From CAVOAK01 sp965217615 (lineage in GTDB: Bacteria; Pseudomonadota; Alphaproteobacteria; UBA8366; CAVOAK01), in NCBI GenBank assembly GCA_965217615.1, contig CBDCIT010000047.1:62001-126000 (forward strand): 64,000 nt of DNA, in the 5' to 3' direction. How positions within the stretch are numbered: position 1 is the stretch's first letter; each line of letters begins with the position of its first letter. The notes under the pieces are model-generated. The model was not told where the DNA came from. It did not search any database and worked only from the letters and a program-made list of their open reading frames with translations. The position numbers and the translations under genes are program-made. Below, one piece after another: positions 9,654 through 18,385 of the stretch.

Positions 9654-10499
9654 ATGACGACGGATCAAACCCCTAGTGTGACCGTAGCTGACGCCGGCAG
9701 TGCAGAGGCTTCAACCAGCCACGGCGCTTCTGACGTCGACGCTATCGTGCGCCGCTCCGGCTCGTCTTTCTATTGGGCGATGCGTATCCTGCCGGCGGAA
9801 CGACGTCAGGCCATGTTTGCGCTCTACGCGTACTGCCGAGAGGTGGATGACATTGCCGACGAGGCCGGCACGCCGGACGAAAAGTACGCCCGCTTACAAG
9901 AGTGGCGCGCGGAGGTCGACCGCCTGTTCGCGGGCAAACCAGTAGATCCCGTTGCGCGAGCTCTTGTGGATCCCGTCAGCCGATTCAGGCTTCCCAAAGA
10001 AGATTTTCTTCACGTCATCGAAGGCATGGAAATGGACGCGTGCGACGCTGTGCGGATCGCTGACATGGATGCACTCCGGAACTACTGTGATCATGTGGCA
10101 TGCGCGGTAGGCCGCCTCTCTGTTCGCATATTTGGGCTGCCGCAGAAGCAGGGTGAGGAGCTTGCGGACGCGTTAGGCCAGGCGCTTCAACTCACCAATA
10201 TTTTGCGCGACTTGGACGAGGACGCGCGCGCCGACAGGCTCTATTTACCGCAAAGCCTCCTAACCGCGCATGGCATTGCGAAGACTGATCCGTTGGCGAC
10301 TCTTGCCGATCCGGCAATTTCGGGAGTCTGCGAGGAACTGGCGCGGGTCGCGCAACAAAGATTTGACGACACAGTTGCCATTATGAGGACGTGCGACGGC
10401 CGGCGAGTTCGCCCTGCCAGACTCATGATGGAAAGCTATCGTCGGCTGTTGGATAGACTCAAGGGCACCTCTAAGAATTCGCGATTTGACAGAGGATGA
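9654..10499 (+). pseudogene. hpnD: Presqualene diphosphate synthase HpnD, 3' end replaced by IS5-family DNA
   Basis: The protein has the squalene/phytoene synthase motifs YCREVDDIADE (about residues 60-70) and LTNILRDLDEDARADRLYLP (about 180-200), and would condense two farnesyl diphosphates to presqualene diphosphate. The native frame runs to codon 270. The IS5 element begins at 10463, inside that codon, and supplies the last 11 residues (GTSKNSRFDRG) and the stop. The real C-terminus, 28 residues ending KLWIIFRYGLK, lies beyond the element at 11753-11839. The catalytic motifs are intact, so the 281-residue chimera could still work. I label it pseudogene because the gene is interrupted, not because inactivity is shown. 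Confidence 0.85.
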
Positions 10500-11747
10500 T
10501 TGGTTAAACGGGCTGTGGCCGTCTGCGGCCATGCTGGCACCGGGATTTCCGGGAGTTTCCCGCGCTCCAATTGAGCTATTTCCGCTTCAAGACCGTGCCC
10601 AGGCGATCTCCTACTCAGAGTATTGTCACACCGCCGCGGCGAGGCGGTTCAGTTGGACCAGACGGCGCATGTTGTAGGCGAGGTTCTTCAGCCCTATCCG
10701 AGCCTTTGCCCGCGCCAGCCCGACACTACGCAGCAGCGTCCCGCCCATGTCGTTGCTCTGGGCCCCGAAAACATGCTCGACGCGGACCCGAACGGACGAA
10801 CGGGTCTTGTTGCCTTGCTTCTCGCGCTCGCTCAGCGGCTTGTTGCGGCGGGCTTTGCGATGGATCCGGCTCCTCAACCCCTTCTTCTTCAGCGCCGCCT
10901 CGATCTCCGCCGAGCGATAAGCGCTGTCCGCCCATACGCCCAAGGCCGTGTTGTCCCCATCCAGGATATCGTCGAGAACCTTACTGTCGTGCGTCGCCGC
11001 GTCGCTCACCTGATAGCGCCGCACCAGCTTGTGCCGACGGTCCACGTTGACATGGTTCTTGTAGCCGTAATGGCTCCTGCCGTGCTTCTTGGTCCACCGC
11101 GCCTCGACATCCTTTTGGCGCCGCTTTGCCGGCTTATCCTGCCAGCATTCCGGCGTCTCGCCAGCCTTTATCCCCGCGTTCTCCTTGCGGCTGTTGCGCT
11201 GTTTGGGCACCGCCACGATCGAGGCGTCGATGATCTGGCCGCCCATCGCCAGATAGCCCTGATCCTTCAGGTGGCCATCGAACGTCTCGAATAAGGTCTC
11301 GATCACCCCAGCTTGCGTCAACTGTTCGCGGTACAGCCACACTGTCTTGGCATCGGGAACCCGGTCCTCCAGACCCAACCCCAAAAACCGCATGAACGAC
11401 AGACGATCCCGGATCTGATGCTCAACCTGATCGTCCGACAGATTGTAGAGTGCGCTCAGAATGATCGTCTTGAACATCACCACCGCGTCCCACGGCTTGC
11501 GTCCCGCCCGCGACTTGCGCGCCTTGTCCGAACGCCGACACACCGCATCCAAACACCCACGGAAGTCTTCCCACGGAACAACCTCGTCGATCTTCGCCAG
11601 AGGCTCGTTCTTGGCGTCCAGCCCGGTATACCGCTTCGAAAGATCAAAAAATCCTATCTGACCCATGAACACCCCTCCCGATGTCAACAAATCGTCAACC
11701 CGATTCTAAACCGACGGTGCGCGAAAATGGCATTTTTAGAGGTGCCC
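10463..11747 (-). mobile_element. IS5-family insertion sequence inside hpnD
   Basis: The 1285 bp element has terminal inverted repeats beginning GGGCACCTCTAA at both ends. It is flanked by a 4 bp target duplication TCAA at 10459-10462 and 11748-11751. Removing the element plus one TCAA rejoins hpnD in frame (LLDRLK then RRGWHRG and onward), which confirms both boundaries. The transposase lies antisense to hpnD. The element may reduce expression of shc and hpnG downstream. Confidence 0.92.
10626..11666 (-). CDS. IS5-family transposase
   Basis: This 346-residue DDE transposase starts at ATG 11666, preceded by GGGAGGGG at suitable spacing; an in-frame ATG 24 bases further upstream is less likely. 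The acidic triad is visible as IIDASIVAVPKQRN (first Asp), VWADSAYRS (second Asp) and RVRVEHVFGAQ (Glu), in the IS5-group Y-R-E context. The N-terminal part carries the DUF772-like region with LYNLSDDQVEHQIRDRLSF. The frame is intact, so the element could still be mobile. Confidence 0.93.
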   Translation of the reverse strand: MGQIGFFDLSKRYTGLDAKNEPLAKIDEVVPWEDFRGCLDAVCRRSDKARKSRAGRKPWDAVVMFKTIILSALYNLSDDQVEHQIRDRLSFMRFLGLGLEDRVPDAKTVWLYREQLTQAGVIETLFETFDGHLKDQGYLAMGGQIIDASIVAVPKQRNSRKENAGIKAGETPECWQDKPAKRRQKDVEARWTKKHGRSHYGYKNHVNVDRRHKLVRRYQVSDAATHDSKVLDDILDGDNTALGVWADSAYRSAEIEAALKKKGLRSRIHRKARRNKPLSEREKQGNKTRSSVRVRVEHVFGAQSNDMGGTLLRSVGLARAKARIGLKNLAYNMRRLVQLNRLAAAV

Positions 11748-11839
11748 TCAAGCGACGAGGCTGGCACCGCGGAAGCGAGCGGATGTCTCTGCCCATGGTA
11801 TGGAAGCTCTGGATCATCTTCCGCTATGGATTGAAGTAG
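11748..11839 (+). pseudogene. hpnD: Detached 3' end of hpnD
   Basis: Reading from the right-hand TCAA duplication in the hpnD frame gives 28 residues including RRGWHRGSERMSLP and KLWIIFRYGLK, then TAG at 11837-11839. This has the usual squalene/phytoene-synthase C-terminus and joins the upstream part exactly. Intact HpnD would have been about 298 residues. The fragment shows that nothing, including hpnE, was deleted by the IS: hpnD was followed directly by shc. Confidence 0.88.
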
Positions 11840-11952
11840 CTGGCATCCGCTGAGGCGGTACATGATGTTACAAAACAAACCATGCTCGGCCTTGACATCG
11901 GGTCGCATTTGGACGCAACAACGCGCGTGCAGTGCATTGACGGGTTGGTCAG

Positions 11953-13986
11953 ATGGCTTTGATCCATGCCCTCGAAACAGGAATTTCGGACGACGAAGTG
12001 AAAACTGCTCAGGATCTAGTCGAAACTAGCGACGACGCCTCGCGGGACAACGCCTCGCAGGGCGGCGACCGCTCGCTCGGCCCAGCACTTGACGAGACCA
12101 TCGAAGCGGCGGTGAACTGGCTCGCAGGTCGGCAGGCGGAGGACGGACATTGGGCCTTCGAGCTCGAGGCGGATGCAACAATTCCGTCCGAATACATCTT
12201 GCTCAACCACTTCCTCGGCGACATCGATGCCGATGTCGAGGAGAAGCTCGCCGCCTATCTTAGATCGACGCAGGGCAGGCACGGCGGTTGGCCGCTATAT
12301 CACGATGGCGATTTCGACGTCAGCGCGACCGTGAAAGCGTATTACGCGCTCAAACTTACGGGAGAGGATGTTTCGGCGCCGCATATGAAGCTGGCGCGGG
12401 AGGCGGTTCTCGCTCATGGCGGAGCGGCAAAATGCAATGTATTCACCCGCACGGCTCTCGCCCTGTTCGGTCAAGTTCCATGGCGTGCAGTACCGGTGAT
12501 GTGGGTCGAAGCACTGCTTTTGCCTAAGTGGTCGCCGCTCAATATTTATCGCGTATCCTACTGGTCGCGAACCGTGATGGTTCCGCTGATGGTGGTCGTG
12601 GCGCTACGTCCGCTGGCGCGCAATCCGCGGCAGATCGATATTCGAGAACTGTTCGTAGTGCCGCCAGAACAGGAACGACATTACTTCACCAATCCTACCG
12701 GCCACTGGCTGGGCGAATTCATGCTCGTCGCCGATCGTCTGCTCCGCGTACTGTTTGAGCCGCTACGCCCTGGCTTTTTCAAGCGGCTTGCGATTAGAAA
12801 AGCGATGGACTTTGTCACCGATCGGTTGAACGGTGTTGACGGTCTCGGCGCCATATTTCCTGCTATTGCAAACACAATCATGGCGTTTGACGCGCTTGCC
12901 TATCCGCACGATCAATCGGAATTTGCCAACGCGCGGGAGGCGTTGCGCCGTCTCCTAATCCTCAAGGACGATTTCGGGTATTGCCAGCCCTGTGTGTCTC
13001 CAGTGTGGGATACCGGGCTCGCCAGCCATGCATTGTTGGAGGCCGATGTTACCGGGCAAGATTCCATTGCGTCGCGTGCAACCGAATGGCTTTGCGACCG
13101 TCAAATTCTCGATGTGGTGGGGGACTGGAGCACCAACCGCGGAAACCTGAGGCCGGGCGGCTGGGCTTTTCAGTACCGCAATGACTACTACCCCGACATC
13201 GACGATACCGCAGTTGTCGTTATGGCTTTGGACCGCGCGGATTGCAGCAAGTACCGTGCGGCAATAGAGCGTGGTGCCGAATGGGTGATCGGCATGCAAA
13301 GTCAAAATGGTGGCTGGGGTGCATTCGATGCCGATAACGAATATCGCTTGCTCGAACACATACCGTTTGCCGACCACAACGCGCTACTCGATCCGCCGAC
13401 AGCTGACGTTACTGCACGCTGCGTTGGCATGCTCGTGCAATTGGGCTATGACCGCAGCAATCAAGCTGTAACGCGTGGCCTTGAGTATTTGAAACGCGAC
13501 CAGTATGAGGACGGTTCATGGTTCGGGCGCTGGGGCACCAACTACATATACGGCACATGGTCTGTACTTTGCGCTTTCAACGCCGCCGGCGGCGAAGATC
13601 TGCAGCCGCTGATCGACAAAGCAGTCGTGTGGCTCAAGTCGCGCCAGCATCCTGACGGTGGCTGGGGCGAGGACTGCGCCTCATACTGGGAGCATCGAAA
13701 AAACGAGGTCAAGAAGAGCACGCCCACCCAGACAGCTTGGGCGCTTCTCGCTTTAATGAGGGCGGATGAGGTGGAGTCGACAAGCGTACGCCGCGGCATC
13801 GACTACCTGCTAGGAGCGCCCCGCGAAGGCGGGGAATGGAAAGAGCAGTACTTCAATGCAGTCGGGTTTCCCCGCGTTTTCTACCTTCACTATCACGGGT
13901 ACAACGCCTACTTCCCGTTGTGGGCCCTGGCGCGCTACCGCTCACTCCGGCTGAGAAGCTCCCCGAAGCTGAATTATGGAATCTAA
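11953..13986 (+). CDS. shc: Squalene-hopene cyclase
   Basis: This 677-residue prokaryotic squalene-hopene cyclase (HpnF) is a monotopic membrane enzyme that folds squalene to hopene/hopanol. The catalytic DxDDTA motif is present as DIDDTAVVVM at about residues 415-424. Several QW repeats are visible, such as QAEDGHWAFE near the N-terminus, QNGGWGAFD in the middle and DGGWGED toward the C-terminus. Length is normal. It lies about 110 bases after the displaced hpnD tail and its stop abuts the hpnG start, so shc and hpnG are probably cotranscribed. Confidence 0.96.
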   Translation: MALIHALETGISDDEVKTAQDLVETSDDASRDNASQGGDRSLGPALDETIEAAVNWLAGRQAEDGHWAFELEADATIPSEYILLNHFLGDIDADVEEKLAAYLRSTQGRHGGWPLYHDGDFDVSATVKAYYALKLTGEDVSAPHMKLAREAVLAHGGAAKCNVFTRTALALFGQVPWRAVPVMWVEALLLPKWSPLNIYRVSYWSRTVMVPLMVVVALRPLARNPRQIDIRELFVVPPEQERHYFTNPTGHWLGEFMLVADRLLRVLFEPLRPGFFKRLAIRKAMDFVTDRLNGVDGLGAIFPAIANTIMAFDALAYPHDQSEFANAREALRRLLILKDDFGYCQPCVSPVWDTGLASHALLEADVTGQDSIASRATEWLCDRQILDVVGDWSTNRGNLRPGGWAFQYRNDYYPDIDDTAVVVMALDRADCSKYRAAIERGAEWVIGMQSQNGGWGAFDADNEYRLLEHIPFADHNALLDPPTADVTARCVGMLVQLGYDRSNQAVTRGLEYLKRDQYEDGSWFGRWGTNYIYGTWSVLCAFNAAGGEDLQPLIDKAVVWLKSRQHPDGGWGEDCASYWEHRKNEVKKSTPTQTAWALLALMRADEVESTSVRRGIDYLLGAPREGGEWKEQYFNAVGFPRVFYLHYHGYNAYFPLWALARYRSLRLRSSPKLNYGI

Positions 13987-14673
13987 GTGGGCCGACTGGG
14001 TATCGTTACCGGTTTGCGAAGAGAGGCTGATTGCTTGGTGGGGCTCGCTCCGGCCGAGCGTTCGGCCGTTGGATGTGCCGGCGCAAATGCCGACCGCGCG
14101 CGCAAGGCGGCGCAAGCGCTGCTTTCAAAGGGGTGTGATGCCCTGCTCAGTTTTGGAATTGCTGGCGGATTGGATCCGCTGCTTCAGCCTGGCAATACGA
14201 TTGTAGCGGACGCGGTTGTAGCGCCTTCGGGGCAACGAATTGCAACAAGGGAGAAATGGCGGAACAGTCTCCTGGCCGCCCTCGATAGCCTGCCGAGCGT
14301 TCACATCGCTACGGTTGCCGGTAGTAACACGCTGATCTCAACGAAAGCCGAAAGGCAGGCGATACGTCACACGTCGGGTGCGTCCGCGGTCGATATGGAA
14401 AGCCACGCCGTCGCCGAAGTTGCCAATAATGCCAACGTTCCCTTTTTGGCTTTGCGCGTGGTCGCAGACTCATATGCCAACGTCGTTCCAGGGTGGGTAG
14501 TGGCCTGTATCGGCGAGCAAGGCGAAATCAAGCCGCTCGCACTAACAGCCGGAATCTTCGCGCATTTGCCGGATTTGCAAACGCTGGTTCGCTTATCGAA
14601 GAGCAGCAGCGCCGCGTATGCCGGACTACGCCACGCCTCGTTGTTGGCTGGTCCCCGATTCCGCCTCGACTAG
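13987..14673 (+). CDS. hpnG: Adenosylhopane nucleosidase/phosphorylase HpnG
   Basis: This 228-residue member of the purine nucleoside phosphorylase/MTA nucleosidase superfamily removes adenine from adenosylhopane to give ribosylhopane (or its phosphate). It starts at GTG 13987, directly after the shc stop. The FGIAGGLDP segment and the VDMESHAVAEVA motif (about residues 137-148) are the family substrate-binding elements. It follows shc without a gap and its last 48 bases overlap the 3' end of hpnH on the other strand, so the two transcripts are mutually antisense there. Confidence 0.9.
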   Translation: MGRLGIVTGLRREADCLVGLAPAERSAVGCAGANADRARKAAQALLSKGCDALLSFGIAGGLDPLLQPGNTIVADAVVAPSGQRIATREKWRNSLLAALDSLPSVHIATVAGSNTLISTKAERQAIRHTSGASAVDMESHAVAEVANNANVPFLALRVVADSYANVVPGWVVACIGEQGEIKPLALTAGIFAHLPDLQTLVRLSKSSSAAYAGLRHASLLAGPRFRLD

Positions 14674-15765
14674 GCGCTTCTGCACAAGATCTTCGAACAC
14701 GTAGTCGGCCGGCCGCTGGCTTGCGAGCGAAATTTCTGGCGCCATGTCTCCTGCCGTCCGCGGACCGCCAAGATACGTTCTTAGGGCTTTAAGCGGGTTG
14801 GCAATCGTGTCGGCGACGGCTGTCGCCTCGTAGCCACAGTGCACCATACAGTCGGCGCATTTCTCGTAGTTGCCTGTACCGTACGACTCCCAGCTCGTCG
14901 TGTCCATGAGTTCGCGGAAGGTCGCTGCATAGCCTTCGTTCAGGAGATAGCATGGTCGCTGCCAGCCAAATATATTGCGTGTCGGATTGCCCCATGGCGT
15001 GCAGTGGTATTGCTGATTTCCGGCCAGAAAGTCGAGGAACAGGCTCGATTGGCTAAATCGCCACTTTTTGCCCCTGCCGGCCTTAAATATGTCGCGAAAC
15101 AGCGTCTTGGTTTTTTGCCGATTAAGGAAATGCTCCTGGTCGGGCGCCCGCTCGTAGGCATAGCCGGGTGAAACCGTAATGCCTTCGACATCCAGATCGT
15201 CGGTAACGAAGTCGAAAAAGCCTGCAGCATCTTGGGCGGTCATCTGATCGAAAAGCGTGCAGTTGACGTTTACGCGGAATCCCTTGTCCCGCGCCGCCCG
15301 AATTGCCGAGACCGCGCGCTGGAAAACGCCGTCCTGGCAGACAGAGCGGTCGTGATGCTTCTCAAGCCCATCAAGATGTATCGAGAAAGTTAGGTAAGGC
15401 GAAGGTGTGAACCGGTCGAGGCGCTTTTCGAGCAGCAACGCATTGGTGCATAGGTAGACGAACTTCTTGCGGGCGATGATGCCCTCGACGATCTGCACAA
15501 TGTCCGTGTGTAGCAGAGGTTCGCCGCCAGGAATCGACACGATCGGCGCGCCGCATTCATCAACCGATCTGAGACAATCTTCGGCGCTGAGTCGACGGTT
15601 TAGGATCGTGTCCGGATAGTCGATCTTTCCACAGCCGGCGCAGGCCAGATTGCAGCGAAACAACGGCTCCAGCATAAGCACTAGTGGATAGCGGTGATTC
15701 CCACGGAAGCGCTGCTCAAGAATATAGCCGGCAACGCGTAATTTTTGGATGAGCGGTATACTCAA
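14626..15765 (-). CDS. hpnH: Hopanoid biosynthesis radical SAM protein HpnH
   Basis: This 379-residue radical SAM enzyme attaches a 5'-deoxyadenosyl group to diploptene to give adenosylhopane, the first side-chain extension step. The cluster motif CxxxCxxC is CNLACAGC at about residues 38-45, followed by a GGEPLLH SAM-binding segment. A cysteine-bearing C-terminal region (KCADCMVHCGYE) matches the family. It is 29 bases downstream of ispH on the same strand, a likely two-gene unit, and converges on hpnG. Confidence 0.94.
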   Translation of the reverse strand: MSIPLIQKLRVAGYILEQRFRGNHRYPLVLMLEPLFRCNLACAGCGKIDYPDTILNRRLSAEDCLRSVDECGAPIVSIPGGEPLLHTDIVQIVEGIIARKKFVYLCTNALLLEKRLDRFTPSPYLTFSIHLDGLEKHHDRSVCQDGVFQRAVSAIRAARDKGFRVNVNCTLFDQMTAQDAAGFFDFVTDDLDVEGITVSPGYAYERAPDQEHFLNRQKTKTLFRDIFKAGRGKKWRFSQSSLFLDFLAGNQQYHCTPWGNPTRNIFGWQRPCYLLNEGYAATFRELMDTTSWESYGTGNYEKCADCMVHCGYEATAVADTIANPLKALRTYLGGPRTAGDMAPEISLASQRPADYVFEDLVQKRLVEAESGTSQQRGVA

Positions 15766-15794
15766 GCTATCTTTCCTAATCGGCGGCGGCTCAT

Positions 15795-16766
15795 TCAGGT
15801 CGCCAGTTCGCGCAGTTCCTTGGGCAGTCTAAACTGAACATTCTCGCGAATGCCATCAAGGACGGTGAGCTTGACCTCGCCAAATTCGCGCAGTCCGGCA
15901 ATCATCTCCTGAACGAGGGCTTCCGGTGCCGAGGCGCCAGCGGTTATTCCGATGCAATCGGCATTGGCGAACCAATCCGGGTTGAGTGCTTCTGCATCGT
16001 CCACCAGATAACTCGGGACGCCGAGCTCCTCGCCAATTTCCCGCAATCGGTTAGAGTTTGAACTGTTCTGCGCGCCAACGACAATAATCACATCTGATTC
16101 CTGCGCGAGCGCGCGGACGGCGCTTTGCCTATTTTGCGTTGCATAGCAAATGTCGCGGACGTCCGGGCCGACGATCTTTGGGAACCTGAATTTTAGGGCG
16201 TCAATCACGGCGCGCGTGTCGTCGACGCTGAGGGTCGTCTGCGTGACATAGGCCAATGTGTCAGGGTTGCCTATGTTTAGATTTGCCACGTCTTGCTCGG
16301 ACGAGACGAGGTGGACGCTGCCTGGGATGCGGCCCATAGTTCCCTCTACTTCTGGATGACCTTCATGGCCGATTAGCACCACGTCGAAATTTCGTTGCGC
16401 ATATCGCTGCCCTTCTTTGTGCACTTTTGCCACCAAGGGACAGGTTGCATCAATCACCGGAAGGTCTCGGTTCGCGGCTTCATCCGCGACCTTCTGTGAC
16501 ACCCCGTGCGCACTGAACACCGTATTTGCGCCGTCCGGAATTTCAGATAATTCTTCGACAAAGACGGCGCCTTTCCGCCGGAGATCTTCGACCACGCGCT
16601 TGTTGTGGACGATTTCGTGGCGCACGTAGACTGGCGGTCCATACTTACGGAGTGCTAATTCGACAATCTCGATGGCGCGCACGACGCCAGCGCAGAACCC
16701 CCGAGGTTGCGCGAGTATGACGCGAATCGACCGATGTTTGCCGACGGACTTTACGGTTTGCTCCAT
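15795..16766 (-). CDS. ispH: 4-hydroxy-3-methylbut-2-enyl diphosphate reductase
   Basis: This 323-residue IspH (LytB) performs the last step of the MEP pathway, reducing HMBPP to IPP and DMAPP with an iron-sulfur cluster. The three cluster cysteines are visible in GFCAGV, DATCPLV and DICYATQNRQ, and the ThrGlu-type proton-relay region and histidines (VRHEIVHN, GHEGHPE) are present. It lies upstream of hpnH, so isoprenoid precursor supply and hopanoid extension share a transcript. Confidence 0.96.
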   Translation of the reverse strand: MEQTVKSVGKHRSIRVILAQPRGFCAGVVRAIEIVELALRKYGPPVYVRHEIVHNKRVVEDLRRKGAVFVEELSEIPDGANTVFSAHGVSQKVADEAANRDLPVIDATCPLVAKVHKEGQRYAQRNFDVVLIGHEGHPEVEGTMGRIPGSVHLVSSEQDVANLNIGNPDTLAYVTQTTLSVDDTRAVIDALKFRFPKIVGPDVRDICYATQNRQSAVRALAQESDVIIVVGAQNSSNSNRLREIGEELGVPSYLVDDAEALNPDWFANADCIGITAGASAPEALVQEMIAGLREFGEVKLTVLDGIRENVQFRLPKELRELAT

Positions 16767-16859
16767 GGTCGGTGGCCGTTCAAGGGCTGGGCGCGGTCAC
16801 GTGCGCCGTGTGCCGAACATTCGACAGCGACAATACCGCTCTAATACGGAAATGGAAAT

Positions 16860-16875
16860 GCTGACAAACCATGGC
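16860..16875. repeat. Target-site duplication, left side of IS copy 2
   Basis: The 16 bases GCTGACAAACCATGGC are repeated exactly at 18224-18239. The sequence is unrelated to the duplication at copy 1, so the two copies are independent insertions. Confidence 0.85.
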
Positions 16876-18222
16876 TGTCGCTAACACACGATATGACCGG
16901 TCTATGTAACAGATGATCTGTCCGGTTTTAGATTTCCTCCAAATCTGGAGGAATCGGATGCGCCGGACGGAGCAGTTGCAGGGACTGAGATTGATGAAGT
17001 TCGAGGATGTCTACGGACGTTGTTATCGGGGTGATTTGAGCCAGGCCGAGGCCTCGAAGATCCTGGGCATGTCGGAGCGGACGTTCCGGCGCTGGCGGGA
17101 GCGCTATGAGGCCGAGGGTGCCGAGGGTTTGTACGACCGGCGCCTTGGGCGGGTCTCGGCGCGCCGCGCGCCGGTGGACGAGGTGATGCGGGTGCTGGAG
17201 CTGTTCGAGACGCGCTACCCGGACTTCACGGCCAAGCACTTCCACGAGAAGCTGGTCTGCGAGCATGGCTTCGGGCTGAGCTACAACTGGCTTCGCCTGA
17301 GCTTGCAGGCGCACGGCAAGATCAAGCCGGCGCCCAGGCGCGGAGCGCACCGCCGGAAGCGGCCGCGCCGACCGGTGGTGGGGATGCTGCTGCACCAGGA
17401 CGGCTCGAGCCACGAGTGGGTTGCGGGCCAGTGGTGGGATCTGATCGTGACCATGGACGATGCGACATCGGAGGTCTATTCGGGCTTCTTCGTTGCCGAG
17501 GAGGGCACGATGAGCACGTTCCGCGGGCTCGGGAGGTGATCGCCGAAAACGGGCTGTTCTGCTCGCTCTACGCCGATCGGGCCTCGCACTACTGGCACAC
17601 GCCCGAGGCAGGCGGCGGTGTGGACAAGGACAACCCGACCCAGATCGGCCGGGCCTTGGCGCAGCTCGGCATCGAGTTGATCGCGGCCTATTCGCCGCAG
17701 GCCCGTGGCCGCTCGGAGCGCATGTTCGGGACCTTGCAGAAGCGCCTGCCCCAGGAGCTGCGCCTCGCCGGGATCGCCACCATGGCCGAGGCCAATCGCT
17801 TTCTCGAGGAGCTCTTCTGGCCGGCGCACAACGCCCGCTTCGCCCGCCCGGCCGCGGACACCGGCTCGGCCTTCGTGGCTTTTGCCGGCACGCTCGAGGA
17901 CATCCTCTGCGCCCAGGAGGACCGCGTCGTCGCGGGCGACAACACCGTGCGCTACAAGAACCGCACGCTGCAGATCCCGGCCGATCGCCACCGCCACCAC
18001 TACGTCAAGGCGCAGGTCCGGGTGCACGAATATCCCGACGGCCACCTGGCCGTCTTCCACGGACCCAGGTGTCTGGCGCGCTACCGCGCCGACGGCGAAA
18101 CCATCGACGACGACAGGCTCCAGGCCGCGTGACCCGCTTCGACGCGACCGAGCCAAACCACCACAACAGAAGCGGTCAATTCATATGGTACATAAAGCGG
18201 TCAACTCAGTTTGTTATCGACA
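16876..18222 (+). mobile_element. IS1202/ISNCY-type insertion sequence, copy 2
   Basis: This is a 1347 bp direct repeat of 6068-7414, offset exactly 10808 bases, with the same inverted repeats and the same internal frameshift. It has an intact 16 bp target duplication, suggesting a more recent insertion than copy 1. It lies between divergent ispH and the phosphonate operon and may carry or block promoters for either. Homologous recombination between the copies would delete hpnC through ispH. Confidence 0.88.
16958..18132 (+). pseudogene. ISNCY/IS1202-type transposase, frameshifted (copy 2)
   Basis: Same architecture as copy 1: an N-terminal helix-turn-helix and first catalytic Asp in the frame that stops at 17539, and the second Asp and Glu in the -1 frame that ends at 18132. 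The shared lesion near 17528 shows that the mutation, or a functional frameshift, predates duplication. This copy must have moved using frameshifted protein, a trans-acting transposase or recombination. Confidence 0.8.
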
Positions 18223-18223
18223 G

Positions 18224-18239
18224 GCTGACAAACCATGGC
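18224..18239. repeat. Target-site duplication, right side of IS copy 2
   Basis: Exact copy of 16860-16875. One base (G18223) lies between the repeat and the last base shared with the inverted repeat, so the element may end at 18223. Confidence 0.85.
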
Positions 18240-18385
18240 AAGGCATACCGAACGATGGTCACAATTTGGATTAGTGGAATTCAGCGGGCTGATATACCCT
18301 CGGACAGTACCGGGGCGAGCGCCCGACGCCTCACCCATAGTACCAGCTGCCGAACACCGTTATTTGATTTCATTTCTTCTGGGAG

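Noticed and set aside
10500..10570. A short frame after the hpnD stop reading VKRAVAVCGHAG, like the start of an HpnE flavoprotein
   Set aside because: It lies inside the IS5 element as fixed by inverted repeats and the TCAA duplication, lacks a proper GxGxxG, and soon meets a stop. It is chance similarity.
6068..18222. Composite transposon carrying the hopanoid genes
   Set aside because: Each IS copy has its own distinct target duplication and the outermost flanks do not match, so the block did not transpose as a unit.
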